Positions 38,907-47,835 of a stretch of 64,000 nt of DNA are shown one piece after another. The position numbers and the translations under genes were made by a program. The notes below the pieces were generated by a model. It made no database searches. It was given only the letters and a program-made list of their open reading frames with translations, and was not told the origin of the DNA. Origin of the DNA: Arthrobacter crusticola (GTDB lineage Bacteria; Actinomycetota; Actinomycetes; Actinomycetales; Micrococcaceae); contig NZ_SMTK01000004.1 in the NCBI RefSeq assembly GCF_004357995.1, positions 1 to 64,000 on the forward strand, read 5' to 3'. Position 1 is the stretch's first letter; the number at the start of each line of letters is the position of its first letter.

Positions 38907-39689
38907 ATGACCCAGCAGATCATCTCGAACCGCCTCGAAGGCCGCAGCGCCGTTATCACCGGCGGGGCCAGCGGCATCGGCCTGGCGACCGCCCGCAGGT
39001 TCGCCGCGGAAGGAGCCCGCGTCGTCATCGCCGACGTCGACCCCACGGCGGGCCTGCGCGCCGCCGAGGAAGTCGGCGGGCTCTTCGTGAAGGTCGACGT
39101 GACGAGCGAGGAGGAGGTTCGACACCTCTACGCCGCGACGAATGAAACCTACGGCCGTGTGGATATCTCCTTCAACAACGCAGGCATCTCCCCTGCGGCG
39201 GACGGCTCGATCTTGGAGACCGGCATTGCAGCGTGGCGCAGGGTGCAGGAGGTCAACCTCACCTCGGTGTTCTACTGCTGCAAGTACGCCCTCCCCTATA
39301 TGCAGGCCCAGGGCAAAGGCTCAATCATCAATACGGCGTCGTTCGTCGCTGTTCTGGGAGCGGCGACTTCCCAGATCTCCTACAGCGCCTCCAAAGGCGG
39401 AGTCCTGGCCATGAGCCGTGAACTCGGTGTCGAGTTTGCCCGGCAGGGGATCCGGGTCAATGCGCTCTGCCCCGGCCCGGTCAACACCCCCCTGCTGAAG
39501 GAGCTTTTCGCCAAGGACCCCGAGAAGGCCGCCCGGCGCCTCATCCACGTTCCGGTGGGCCGCTTCGCGGAACCGGAGGAACTGGCCGCCGCCGTGGCTT
39601 TCCTGGCCAGCGACGATGCCTCCTTCATCACCGCCTCGACGTTCCTGGTCGACGGCGGGATTTCCGGAGCATACGTCACTCCGGAGTGA
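38907..39689 (+). CDS. SDR-family dehydrogenase, candidate gamma-glutamylethanolamide dehydrogenase
   Basis: A 260-residue classical SDR: VITGGASGIGLATARRF (about 16-32), the NAD-favouring acid in IADVDPTAG, NNAGISPAADG, catalytic Ser and Tyr-xxx-Lys in NTASFVAVLG and YSASKGGVLAMSREL, and the closing STFLVDGGISGAY. AAGGA precedes the ATG. As the last gene of the putative ethanolamine operon it could oxidise the hydroxyl of gamma-glutamylethanolamide to the aldehyde, the step that a flavin oxidase (PuuB) performs on putrescine in E. coli. That role is inferred from position and chemistry. Confidence 0.9.
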   Translation: MTQQIISNRLEGRSAVITGGASGIGLATARRFAAEGARVVIADVDPTAGLRAAEEVGGLFVKVDVTSEEEVRHLYAATNETYGRVDISFNNAGISPAADGSILETGIAAWRRVQEVNLTSVFYCCKYALPYMQAQGKGSIINTASFVAVLGAATSQISYSASKGGVLAMSRELGVEFARQGIRVNALCPGPVNTPLLKELFAKDPEKAARRLIHVPVGRFAEPEELAAAVAFLASDDASFITASTFLVDGGISGAYVTPE

Positions 39690-40608
39690 CCGCTGAGGAT
39701 CCCGCGGCGGGCTCCGAACCGTCGATCCCCCGCCGGTACTCCCAGCGCGGAACCAGCGTGTCGACGAACGATCCGTAGCGTTCGAACCGGGCCCGGGAGG
39801 CTGCCGAGGTCAGCTCTACAACCCGCGCCGTAAGGGCCTCCACCACGGCCATGCTCGACACGTACGACTCAAAAGGCCGTGGTGTTCCCACCGAAGCGGG
39901 CAGCACCGCGCTCGCCACCTCCGCCAGGGGGGACAACCAGGGGTCGGTGAAGAGGATGAGTTTCGCACCCTGGTCGACGAGCGCCCGTCCGAGCTTCTCG
40001 GTTTCGGCCTCGTAGCGCCGGAAGTCGAAGGCGATGGCGGTCGTGCGCTTGTCGGCATCGCACAGGGCCGCCACCCGCCGGGTGCGCGCCTCGTCGACAA
40101 ATTCCACGCCCGGCCGCAGTTCCTGGAGCATGGCGGCGAGGTGCCGGGCCAGGGACGAACTGAACCACCCCCCGAAGACGAGCACCTTCCGCCGCGGATC
40201 GGCAAGGAGTTCCGCCGCCGCCGCGAGGTCCTCCGGTGAGAGGCGGTTCAGGGTGTCCGAAATCGCCGAACCCAGGGTGGCGGAGAAGTCCTCGAGCGCA
40301 CCGCCCCCGGCACTCTGCGCCTCGGGGTACAGTTCCACCGGCGTCGTCACCCGGGCGACCACCTCGACCTTCACCGCGTCCTGAAAGTCCGCATAGGTGG
40401 CGTAGCCGAGGTGGTTCACGAACCGGATCACCGTCGGCCCGCTGACCTGCGCAAGGCGCGCCAGCTTGGTCGAGGATGCAAGCCCCGTCGCCGCCGGCCC
40501 GCCGAGCAGGGTGCGCGCCACCTTGCGCTCGGCGGCCGACATCTCGGACAGCTGGCGTCGAATGCTTTCAAACACGGGAAGACCCGCTGGAGCTTCCTGC
40601 TCGGACAT
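39676..40608 (-). CDS. RpiR/MurR-family transcriptional regulator
   Basis: A 310-residue regulator. It has an N-terminal RpiR-type helix-turn-helix (AERKVARTLLGG, then STKLARLAQVSGPTVIRFVNHLGYATYADFQ, about 25-75) and a C-terminal SIS sugar-phosphate-binding domain (KVLVFGGWFSSSLARHLA, LVDQGAKLILFTDPWLSPLAEVA, SYVSSMAVVEALT). Ligands of this family are usually phosphosugars, but several control amine or amino-acid catabolism. Its 3' end overlaps the convergent SDR gene by 14 bp. It may be a second regulator of the preceding operon or act on lysA and the transporter beyond. Confidence 0.9.
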   Translation of the reverse strand: MSEQEAPAGLPVFESIRRQLSEMSAAERKVARTLLGGPAATGLASSTKLARLAQVSGPTVIRFVNHLGYATYADFQDAVKVEVVARVTTPVELYPEAQSAGGGALEDFSATLGSAISDTLNRLSPEDLAAAAELLADPRRKVLVFGGWFSSSLARHLAAMLQELRPGVEFVDEARTRRVAALCDADKRTTAIAFDFRRYEAETEKLGRALVDQGAKLILFTDPWLSPLAEVASAVLPASVGTPRPFESYVSSMAVVEALTARVVELTSAASRARFERYGSFVDTLVPRWEYRRGIDGSEPAAGSSAVTPE

Positions 40609-40736
40609 GCCCTACCTCCGTGAATGCATCCGTTTCCGCACCGGCCCGCCGCCCGGACTGGAAGTCATGCTACTTTCCGATCCCTGCCTCCACACCGACA
40701 TCCTGGAAATTCCCGCGCCGGGCGAATCGTGGATCC

Positions 40737-42179
40737 TCAGAACCAGACGTCGCGGCGGAACAGGTCGTCCTCCGTCTCGCCCCGGACGATCAGGCGGGCA
40801 CGGCCTCCGGAGACCGCCACCACCGGGGGGCGGGGCGTGTAGTTGTAGTTGCTTGAGAGAACCCAGCAGTAGGCTCCCGTCCCGGGCACGGCGAGGAGGT
40901 CCCCGGGGCGCAGGTCGGAGGGCAGGTAGACATCGCGGACGACGATGTCCCCGCTCTCGCAGTGCCGCCCAACCACCCGCGACAGCGCGGCGTCGGCGCC
41001 CGAACTGCGGGAGGCCAGGGCCGCGGAGTAGTCCGCTCCGTACAGCAGGGGCCGCGGGTTGTCGCTCATGCCGCCGTCGACGGAGACATAACGCCGGGGG
41101 TACAGGCCGCCTTCATGTTCGACGGAATTGGTCTTGAGCGTCCCCACCTCGTACAGGGTGAAGGTTGAACTGCCGACGATGGCGCGGCCGGGTTCGATGG
41201 AGATCCGCGGGACCTCGATGTTCAGGCGGCCGCAGGCGTCACCGACCACGCGCGCCATGGCGGAGGCGACGTCCTTCGGGTCCTGCGGGCGATCCGCCAT
41301 GGTGTAGGCGATGCCGTACCCGCCGCCCAGGTCCAGTTCCTCAAGCACGCGCCCGTGCTTCGTGCGCATCCCGGCGATGAACTCCAAGAGGCGCTCGGCG
41401 GCGAGCGCGAAGCCCTCCGAGGAGAAGATCTGCGAGCCGATATGGCAGTGGATTCCCAGGAGCCGGATGCCCGCGTCCTGCAGGGCGTCCGCCACCGCGG
41501 CCTCGGCGGCGGACGGATGCCCGTCGACCGAGGCCATGGAGAGGCCGAACTTCTGGTCCTCGTGCGCCGTTGCGATGAACTCGTGCGTCTCGGCGTGGAC
41601 ACCGGGGGTGAGGCGCAGCAGGACGGGGGCGGTGGTGCCGCGCCCCCGGGCGAGTTCTCCGACGCGCGCAAGTTCCTGGAGGCTGTCGACGATGATCCGG
41701 CCAACCCCCATGTCGAGCGCGCGGATCAGTTCGGCATCGGACTTGTTGTTGCCGTGAAGGCCAAGCTTCGCACCCTCGATGCCGGCCCGGGCCGCCAGTG
41801 CCAGCTCGCCGCCCGAACAGGTGTCCAGCCGCAGCCCTTCCTCGGCCACCCACTTGGCCACCTCGATACAGAGGAATGACTTGCCGGCGTAGTAGACGTC
41901 GGCCCCGCCGCACAGCGGTGCGAAGGCTTCATGAAAGGCTGTGCGGAACGCCCGGGCCCGCTGCCGGAAGTCGTCTTCGGACACCACGTAGGCGGGGGTC
42001 CCGAACTCCCCGGCCAGCTGTGAGACGCCGACGCCGCCGATGGTCAGTTCCCCCGACGCCGACCGGGCCACGGTGCTTGCCCAGAGTTTGGAGGGTAGGG
42101 CATTCGGGTCAGAGGGAGCCTCCAGCCATCGGGGTGCCAGGGGTGACGCGGCCGGCGCGATTGTCTGTTCGATCGTCAT
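40737..42179 (-). CDS. lysA: Diaminopimelate decarboxylase
   Basis: A 480-residue PLP enzyme, fold type III, converting meso-diaminopimelate to lysine. Conserved pieces are GTPAYVVSEDDFR, the PLP lysine in VYYAGKSFLC, LDTCSGGELALAARAG, GIHCHIGSQIF, LDLGGGYGIAYT, SIEPGRAIVG and, for substrate binding, the CESGDIV motif and SSNYNYTPRPPVV. The N-terminal extension before ELTIGGV is typical of actinobacterial LysA. ATG 42179. It lies 85 bp behind the ATPase of a polar amino-acid transporter on the same strand. In relatives lysA usually sits next to argS and hom, so this may be a second copy. Confidence 0.93.
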   Translation of the reverse strand: MTIEQTIAPAASPLAPRWLEAPSDPNALPSKLWASTVARSASGELTIGGVGVSQLAGEFGTPAYVVSEDDFRQRARAFRTAFHEAFAPLCGGADVYYAGKSFLCIEVAKWVAEEGLRLDTCSGGELALAARAGIEGAKLGLHGNNKSDAELIRALDMGVGRIIVDSLQELARVGELARGRGTTAPVLLRLTPGVHAETHEFIATAHEDQKFGLSMASVDGHPSAAEAAVADALQDAGIRLLGIHCHIGSQIFSSEGFALAAERLLEFIAGMRTKHGRVLEELDLGGGYGIAYTMADRPQDPKDVASAMARVVGDACGRLNIEVPRISIEPGRAIVGSSTFTLYEVGTLKTNSVEHEGGLYPRRYVSVDGGMSDNPRPLLYGADYSAALASRSSGADAALSRVVGRHCESGDIVVRDVYLPSDLRPGDLLAVPGTGAYCWVLSSNYNYTPRPPVVAVSGGRARLIVRGETEDDLFRRDVWF

Positions 42180-42264
42180 ATCTGTGTGTGCCTCGTTCCG
42201 GTGTCCAGTGATTGCACGGCTCCCCCTTCCGCACCTGCGCGCCTCGCCGGGCACCGGTGAGGGG

Positions 42265-43083
42265 TCAGGAAGCCGTCGAAAGCTCTTCCTCGTCGATGAC
42301 CTCGGCGGCGTCGATGACCATCGGGTTGAGGACCCGGTGCAGGAAGGACTGGGTGCGCTCCTCCCGGGGGTTGCCGATGACCTCCTGGGCGGGTCCCTGC
42401 TCGACGATGTAGCCGCCGTCCATGAAGACCACCCGGTCCGCGACCTCACGGGCGAAGGCCATTTCGTGGGTGACGATGACCATGGTCATGCCCTCGTTGG
42501 CCAGCGACTTCATGACGGCCAGGACCTCGCCGACAAGCTCGGGGTCAAGTGCCGACGTCGGTTCGTCGAACAGCATGAGCTGCGGCTCCATCGAGAGCGA
42601 CCGCGCGATCGCCACGCGCTGCTGCTGGCCGCCGGAAAGCTGACCGGGGTAGGCGTCCTCCTTGGAGGACATGCCCACCCGGTGCAGGTTGAGGCGCGCA
42701 GTCGCGATCGCGTCCTCCTTACGTCGCTTCAGCACCTTGATCTGGGCGACGGTGAGGTTCTCGAGGACGGTCAGGTGCGGGAAAAGGTTGAAGGACTGGA
42801 ACACCATGCCGATGCGTCGACGGATGCGGTCCAGGTCGGCATCGGGGTGGGTCACCTCGTCCGGCCCGACGAGGACGGTTCCGGAGGTCGGGACCTCCAG
42901 GAGGTTGACGCAGCGCAGCAGGGTCGATTTCCCCGAGCCGGAGGGACCGATGATGCAGACGACTTCCCCAGGTTCGATCTCGAGGGAGATGTCCTTGAGT
43001 ACTTCATTGGAGCCGAAGCTCTTCTTGAGGTTGCGGATCGAGATGGCGTGCGAGCCTGGGGCCGGGATCGGTTGGGTAGGCAT
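42265..43083 (-). CDS. Polar amino acid ABC transporter ATP-binding protein
   Basis: A 272-residue GlnQ/HisP-type ATPase: Walker [11 protein letters not shown]-loop [18 protein letters not shown], signature [15 protein letters not shown], Walker [21 protein letters not shown] and the H-loop [16 protein letters not shown]. The C-terminal FLHRVLNP is followed by an acidic tail ([14 protein letters not shown]) not common in the family. ATG 43083 is 3 bp past the permease stop. Energises uptake through the permease at 43086; likely substrates are cationic or polar amino acids. Confidence 0.93.
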   Translation of the reverse strand: MPTQPIPAPGSHAISIRNLKKSFGSNEVLKDISLEIEPGEVVCIIGPSGSGKSTLLRCVNLLEVPTSGTVLVGPDEVTHPDADLDRIRRRIGMVFQSFNLFPHLTVLENLTVAQIKVLKRRKEDAIATARLNLHRVGMSSKEDAYPGQLSGGQQQRVAIARSLSMEPQLMLFDEPTSALDPELVGEVLAVMKSLANEGMTMVIVTHEMAFAREVADRVVFMDGGYIVEQGPAQEVIGNPREERTQSFLHRVLNPMVIDAAEVIDEEELSTAS

Positions 43084-43085
43084 GG

Positions 43086-43922
43086 TCAGCGTGCTTTCGC
43101 GTAGCGGGCTTCGAGCTTGCGCACGAGGCCGGACAGGGGAAGGGTGATCGCCAGGTAGCAAAGGGCGGCGACGATCAGCGGGGTGGCGTTCACGGAGCGG
43201 TTCAGGAAGTCCTGCGCGAACTTCGTCAGTTCGTACTGTGCTGCCGTGACCCCGAGGACGTAGACGAGGGACGAGTCCTTGACCAGGAGGATCATCTCGT
43301 TGGTGAGCGGCGGAATCACGACCCGGAACGCCTGCGGGATGACAATCGTCGCCATCGTCCGGGTGTGGCTCATGCCGAGGGTGCGGGCCGCCTCAAGCTG
43401 CCCCTTTGGGACGGCCTGGATGCCGGCTCTGAAGGTCTCCGCCATATAGGCGGCCGCGGTGATGCCGAGACCGACCATCACCATGCCGTATTTGTCGCCG
43501 GGGAACTGGAACCCCGGAAAGGCGTTGGGGATGCCGTAGGCGACCATGAATAGGACGACGAGGGCAGGTACTCCGCGGAAGAACTCGACGTACGCGCCGG
43601 CGAACCACCGGTAGGCCGCAACCGAACTCAGCCTCATCACGGCCAGCAGCAGCCCGACCACGAACGCGAAGATGAAGGCAAGGGCCGCATAAATGATGGT
43701 GTTCACCAGGCCGATGAGGATCACCCGCGGAAGCATCCGCTCGAGGATGTCAAACCTCAGGAAGGCCGCGCTGAAGGTTGCCCAGTCCGTCATGAACGCC
43801 AGGAGGCCGATGACAGCGATCCCGAGGGCATATTGGACGCCGAGGGAGAGTCGCGCTCTCTGCCGGCGGGTCAGCCGCGGCGCTGCGACCTCGGTGGCGG
43901 GATAGGTGGTCTGTGTGCTCAT
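43086..43922 (-). CDS. Polar amino acid ABC transporter permease
   Basis: A 278-residue HisM/GlnP-type permease. After a basic N-terminus it has about five membrane spans; [24 protein letters not shown] starts the transport domain, with [20 protein letters not shown] and the EAA loop [30 protein letters not shown] contacting the ATPase. Only one permease is encoded, so it presumably dimerises. Middle gene between the binding protein at 43995 and the ATPase. Confidence 0.92.
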   Translation of the reverse strand: MSTQTTYPATEVAAPRLTRRQRARLSLGVQYALGIAVIGLLAFMTDWATFSAAFLRFDILERMLPRVILIGLVNTIIYAALAFIFAFVVGLLLAVMRLSSVAAYRWFAGAYVEFFRGVPALVVLFMVAYGIPNAFPGFQFPGDKYGMVMVGLGITAAAYMAETFRAGIQAVPKGQLEAARTLGMSHTRTMATIVIPQAFRVVIPPLTNEMILLVKDSSLVYVLGVTAAQYELTKFAQDFLNRSVNATPLIVAALCYLAITLPLSGLVRKLEARYAKAR

Positions 43923-43994
43923 GGTTTCCTCACTGGTGCTGCACGTGGTCCGGTTCCGACCCGCGGCGGCCGGCGGCCGCCGCGGGCAGGCCGA

Positions 43995-44816
43995 TCAGCT
44001 CTTCGGCACGTCTCCGATCCATTCCTTATAGATCTCGTCATAGCTGCCGTCGCTCTTGGCCTCCGCAAGCACCTCGTCCACCACCTTCTTCAGGGACTTG
44101 TTGCCCAGCTTCATACCGAGGCCGTACTGCTCACCGGTGTCGAACTGGGTGCTGATGCTTGCCTTGCCGGGGTTGGCCTTCAGCGCCTCGGTCCAGACGG
44201 GCAGGTCGTTGATGGCCGCGTCCACCTGACCGGTCATCAGCGCCTGCGTCAGTGAGGCGAGGTCCTGGAACTCGATGATTTCGCACCCGCACTCGGGGTG
44301 GGCCTGTGCGTAGTCGAGACCGGTGGTGGCCGACTGGGCGCCCAGCTTCTTGCCCTCCAACTCCTCGAGGGACTCAACGTCCTCCCCTTCGGGCACCAGG
44401 AGGGCCTGGGTCGCATCGAAGTACGGCTCGGAGAAAAGGATTGCTTCCTTCCGGGCGTCGGTGATCGTCATGCCGGCGGCGGCGATATCGCATTTGCCTG
44501 TGGCCATGTCCTCGCCGGACTTGATTCCCTCAAAGGGCGTGTCGATGATGGCCGTCTGGGCCCCAAGCCGCTTCGCCACGAGGTTGACCAGGTCGATATC
44601 GAACCCGACGGTCTTGCCGGAATCATCGTTGACCTGGAAAGGGGCAAACGGAAGGTGGGTACAGACCGTCAGCTTGCCCGGCGAGACGAGGGAGACGCCG
44701 TCGGCCTTGCCGGCCGAGGCATCCGGGGCGGCGGCGGACGGGCTTCCGCAGGCGGTGAGCGCCAACGCGCACATCGCGGCGAGGGCGGCAAATTTGGACC
44801 TTCCGTGCAACTGCAT
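43995..44816 (-). CDS. Polar amino acid ABC transporter substrate-binding lipoprotein
   Basis: A 273-residue lipoprotein: signal peptide with lipobox LTAC (Cys23), then a type-II periplasmic-binding domain of SBP family 3. It shows LTVCTHLPFAPFQVND, VGFDIDLVNLVAKRLG, CDIAAAGMTITDARKEAILFSEPYFDA and MTGQVDAAINDLPVW. The FDIDL and R-in-DARK features bind the amino-acid backbone. AAAGGAG lies 5 bases before the ATG. First gene of the transporter-lysA unit. The ligand is unknown; lysine, diaminopimelate or arginine are reasonable given lysA. Confidence 0.92.
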   Translation of the reverse strand: MQLHGRSKFAALAAMCALALTACGSPSAAAPDASAGKADGVSLVSPGKLTVCTHLPFAPFQVNDDSGKTVGFDIDLVNLVAKRLGAQTAIIDTPFEGIKSGEDMATGKCDIAAAGMTITDARKEAILFSEPYFDATQALLVPEGEDVESLEELEGKKLGAQSATTGLDYAQAHPECGCEIIEFQDLASLTQALMTGQVDAAINDLPVWTEALKANPGKASISTQFDTGEQYGLGMKLGNKSLKKVVDEVLAEAKSDGSYDEIYKEWIGDVPKS

Positions 44817-45028
44817 GGGTCTCCTTTGTGCTGGCCGGACGTGGGTCGGCCTGGGCGGAAATGGCTGGCACAGCGGGCATTCCGGGGGCTTTCCATCGCG
44901 GAGGAGGCTTCGGAAGCCGCCCGCCGTTGTCGGCACCGGGACCCTGGCCGCCCCCGGTGTGGGGACGGTCACATCGTGCGTGAATCGAGTATGAACTCAT
45001 TTACGCTGAGCAGCAAACCGAGTCCGAA

Positions 45029-45042
45029 GAATGATTTCATTC
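45029..45042. promoter_or_regulatory. 14-bp perfect palindrome upstream of the amino-acid transporter
   Basis: GAATGA-TT-TCATTC lies in the 296-bp gap (44817-45112) between the divergent transporter and phosphotransferase genes. It loosely resembles arginine-repressor boxes (TGAAT...ATTCA) but with wider spacing. A weaker dyad GAGT-ATGA-ACTC occurs about 40 bp away. No riboswitch-like structure is evident here. Confidence 0.4.
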
Positions 45043-45112
45043 AGACAGACGGTGCGTGTCGGATCCGGGCGCAGCAGCGGAGGGGGGCCGCACCGCCGAC
45101 TAGTCTGGCGGG

Positions 45113-45868
45113 ATGGACACCGAGGAACACCCGCTCACCGGGGGCAACGCCACCCCGGAGGTTGTGCGCATCGGAGCGACCGTCCGCAAACCCTGGACCG
45201 CCTCGACCCCGGCCGTGGACGCCTTTCTTGACGCGGTGCGATCGGCGGGCGTGGATGTACCGCAGACGTTTGGGCGGGACGAGTCCGGGCGGCAGGTCAT
45301 CGAATTCATCCCCGGCACTCCCGCCCTGGAGCTCCCTCCGTTGACACCGGAGGACCTGGCCCGGGCCGGCCGGCTGGTCCGCCGGATCCACGACGCGAGC
45401 CGGGAGTTCGAGAGCAGCCAGGCCAGCGGATGGGATGTCCTCATCCCGCCCGCCGCCGCCGACCTGGTGTGCCACAACGACCTCGCGCCCTGGAACCTCA
45501 TCATCGGCGAGCGCTGGGTCTTCATCGACTGGGACGGTGCGGGGCCCAGCACCAGGCTGTGGGATCTCGCCTACGCGGCACAGGCATTCACCCTTTCGGA
45601 TCACCACCAGGAACCCGCCCGGGCCGCGGCACGGCTGGGCGCCTTCATCGACGGATACGGCGCCGGGAAGGAGCTCCGCGGCGAGCTTCCCCGCGCCATG
45701 GGGGAGCGGGCCGCGGCCATGCACGCCCTGCTGCACCGCTCGCACCTCACCGGGCGGGAACCGTGGGGGTCCATGTACCGTACCGGCCACGGGAACCACT
45801 GGCGCCGGGCGGCCGTCTACGTTGTCGAAAACCGGGACCTGTGGCTGCGCGGGCTGCTGGGCCCCTGA
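45113..45868 (+). CDS. Aminoglycoside-phosphotransferase-family kinase
   Basis: A 251-residue APH/choline-kinase-fold protein. The catalytic loop is CHNDLAPWNLIIG (about 121-133), followed by the magnesium-binding aspartate in FIDWDGAGPSTRLWDLAYAA. Its N-terminal lobe is short for the fold (IGATVRKPW, then VIEFIPGTPALEL), as in many small phosphotransferase-domain proteins whose substrate is not an antibiotic. It stands alone, divergent from the amino-acid transporter. A resistance function cannot be claimed from sequence. Confidence 0.87.
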   Translation: MDTEEHPLTGGNATPEVVRIGATVRKPWTASTPAVDAFLDAVRSAGVDVPQTFGRDESGRQVIEFIPGTPALELPPLTPEDLARAGRLVRRIHDASREFESSQASGWDVLIPPAAADLVCHNDLAPWNLIIGERWVFIDWDGAGPSTRLWDLAYAAQAFTLSDHHQEPARAAARLGAFIDGYGAGKELRGELPRAMGERAAAMHALLHRSHLTGREPWGSMYRTGHGNHWRRAAVYVVENRDLWLRGLLGP

Positions 45869-46071
45869 CGGGCCGGCGGCGGCCCGGGCCGTCTCGACCG
45901 GCACCCTTCGTGACAGGTTGCCGTAATTTACAGCCAAGGACGCAGCAGCCAGCACCTATCTTCCGCGGAACTGCGCGGCCCGGGCCGCAGCACCGGCCGA
46001 CCTGCAGGGGGTGGCTCTGGTGACCGGTCGGTGCCCGACGTAGGCTTTCCGCCATGACGGAGGTCGAGGGC

Positions 46072-47805
46072 ATGGCCTGCGGCAGGCTGGTGTCGCTGAA
46101 CGTTGGAGTCCCCAAGGGCGTCTCCTGGCAGGGAAAGACGGTGCACACCGGCGTCTACAAGAGCCCGGTGGAGCGGCCGCTGATGGTCCGCAGGCTCAAT
46201 ATCGACGGTGACGGCCAGGGCGACCTGCACGGGCACGGCGGTGAGCAGCGGGCGGTGCTGGTCTACCAGCGGCAGTCCTACGAGCACTGGTCCGGCTTCC
46301 TCGGCCGCGGCGATCTGACGCCCGGCTCCTTCGGTGAGAATTTCACCATCGACGGGCTGCCCGACGACGAAGTGTGCATCGGGGACCGCTACCGCATTGG
46401 GGAAGCGGAATTCGAGGTGACCCAGCCCCGCGTCACCTGCTTCCGCGTGGGCATGCGGCTCGGGGAACCGCGGATGCCCGCACTCCTGGTGGACCACCGC
46501 CGTCCCGGGTTTTATTTGCGGGTCATCACCGAGGGCGAAGTCCGGCCCGGTGACCCGATCGTTCGAACGCTCAACGGGCCCCACCGGCTGACGGTCGCGG
46601 AGACTGACGCGCTGCTGTACCTTCCGAACCGCTCCCAGGACGCACTGCGGAAGGCCGTTGACATTCCGGCCCTGAGCCCCGGCTGGCAGCAGTCCTTCCA
46701 TGACCTGCTGGACACGGACCTGGCTAAGGCCACCGTGACCGGGGCGCCCGTCGAAGAGCCCGGCTGGAGCGGATTTCGTCCTATGACGATCACGAAGACC
46801 GTCCCCGAAACCCCGACCATCACCTCCGTATACCTTCGCGCGGGCGACGACGTTCCACTCGAACCGATCATCCCCGGCCAGTACCTCACCCTCCGCGTTT
46901 CCGTGAACGAGGCGGTGTCCGTCCGCAGCTACTCCATTTCAGACGCCCCCGACCCGCACACCTACCGGATCAGCGTGAGGCAGGAGGAACACGGGTTGGT
47001 GAGCCGCTACCTCCACGAGAGTGTGCTGGTGGGCGGGACCATCGATGTTGCCGCCCCCCGCGGGCAGTTTCGACTCCACGCCGGAACGGGTCCGGTGCTC
47101 CTCATCTCGGCCGGGGTCGGTGCGACCCCGCTGGTGCCGATGCTCCAGGAGTTCGCCCGCACCGGCAGCGACAGAGAAATCTGGTGGATCCACGTCGCCC
47201 GGGACCCCAGTGAGCACGTCTTCGCGGGGGAAGTGCGGGGACACCTGGAACGGCTCCACCACGCCCACAGCGCCATCTTCTACACCCGGGCGGCGGCTCC
47301 CGTGGCGGACTCGTTCAGCGGCCGGCCGACCGTCGACCGGCTCCGGGCCCTGGGGGTTCCGGCAGGCGCGGCGGCGTATGTCTGCGGTCCGCCCGCCTTC
47401 ATCAGCAACATGACGGACGCTCTCACCGACCTCGGCATCGACGCCGGCTCCATCTACTCCGAGCTGTTCAGCACCCTCCCGCCGATCAATCCCGGGCTCG
47501 TAGATTCCTCCACCACGCCCCCGCACCAGCCCGCCGGCGAACCGGGCACCGGGCCCGTGGTGACGTTCGCCCGAAGCGGCCTGACCGCCCGGTGGCGCGC
47601 GGGCGACACGTCCCTCCTCGAATTCGCCGAAGCCTGTGATGTACCCACCCGGTGGTCCTGCCGCACCGGCGTGTGCCACACCTGCCTCACGGCGGTCATC
47701 TCAGGGAAGGTGGCCTACCAGCCCGATCCCCTCGAAACGCCGGCCGAGAGCCAGGCACTGATCTGCTGCGCCCGGCCCACCGAAGACCTCGTGCTCGACA
47801 GCTGA
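46072..47805 (+). CDS. MOSC domain fused to a ferredoxin-NADP-reductase-like module
   Basis: A 577-residue fusion. Residues about 1-220 are a YiiM-type MOSC domain (LVSLNVGVPKGVSW, GDLHGHGGEQRAVLVY, GSFGENFTIDGL, RVTCFRVGMRLG with its cysteine, then a 3-helix part). About 240-340 bind flavin (RSYSISDAPD), 340-455 bind NAD(P) (LISAGVGATPLVPML, AAYVCGPPAF), and the C-terminus is a plant-type 2Fe-2S domain with Cys in WSCRTGVCHTC and LICCARP. Electrons could pass from NAD(P)H via flavin and iron-sulfur to the molybdenum-cofactor-related domain, e.g. for N-hydroxylated compound reduction. ATG 46072 follows GGAGG; ATG 46054 is also in frame. Confidence 0.92.
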   Translation: MACGRLVSLNVGVPKGVSWQGKTVHTGVYKSPVERPLMVRRLNIDGDGQGDLHGHGGEQRAVLVYQRQSYEHWSGFLGRGDLTPGSFGENFTIDGLPDDEVCIGDRYRIGEAEFEVTQPRVTCFRVGMRLGEPRMPALLVDHRRPGFYLRVITEGEVRPGDPIVRTLNGPHRLTVAETDALLYLPNRSQDALRKAVDIPALSPGWQQSFHDLLDTDLAKATVTGAPVEEPGWSGFRPMTITKTVPETPTITSVYLRAGDDVPLEPIIPGQYLTLRVSVNEAVSVRSYSISDAPDPHTYRISVRQEEHGLVSRYLHESVLVGGTIDVAAPRGQFRLHAGTGPVLLISAGVGATPLVPMLQEFARTGSDREIWWIHVARDPSEHVFAGEVRGHLERLHHAHSAIFYTRAAAPVADSFSGRPTVDRLRALGVPAGAAAYVCGPPAFISNMTDALTDLGIDAGSIYSELFSTLPPINPGLVDSSTTPPHQPAGEPGTGPVVTFARSGLTARWRAGDTSLLEFAEACDVPTRWSCRTGVCHTCLTAVISGKVAYQPDPLETPAESQALICCARPTEDLVLDS

Positions 47806-47835
47806 ACATCAGCCCCTCAGCTCCGTCACGGACCT

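Noticed and set aside
44817-45112. Lysine riboswitch or T-box in front of the transporter-lysA unit
   Set aside because: I looked for the conserved lysine-aptamer junctions and T-box sequences on the minus strand and found neither; only short palindromes are present.
45113-45868. Aminoglycoside resistance gene
   Set aside because: The kinase motifs are present, but the family is broad and length and context give no support for an antibiotic substrate.
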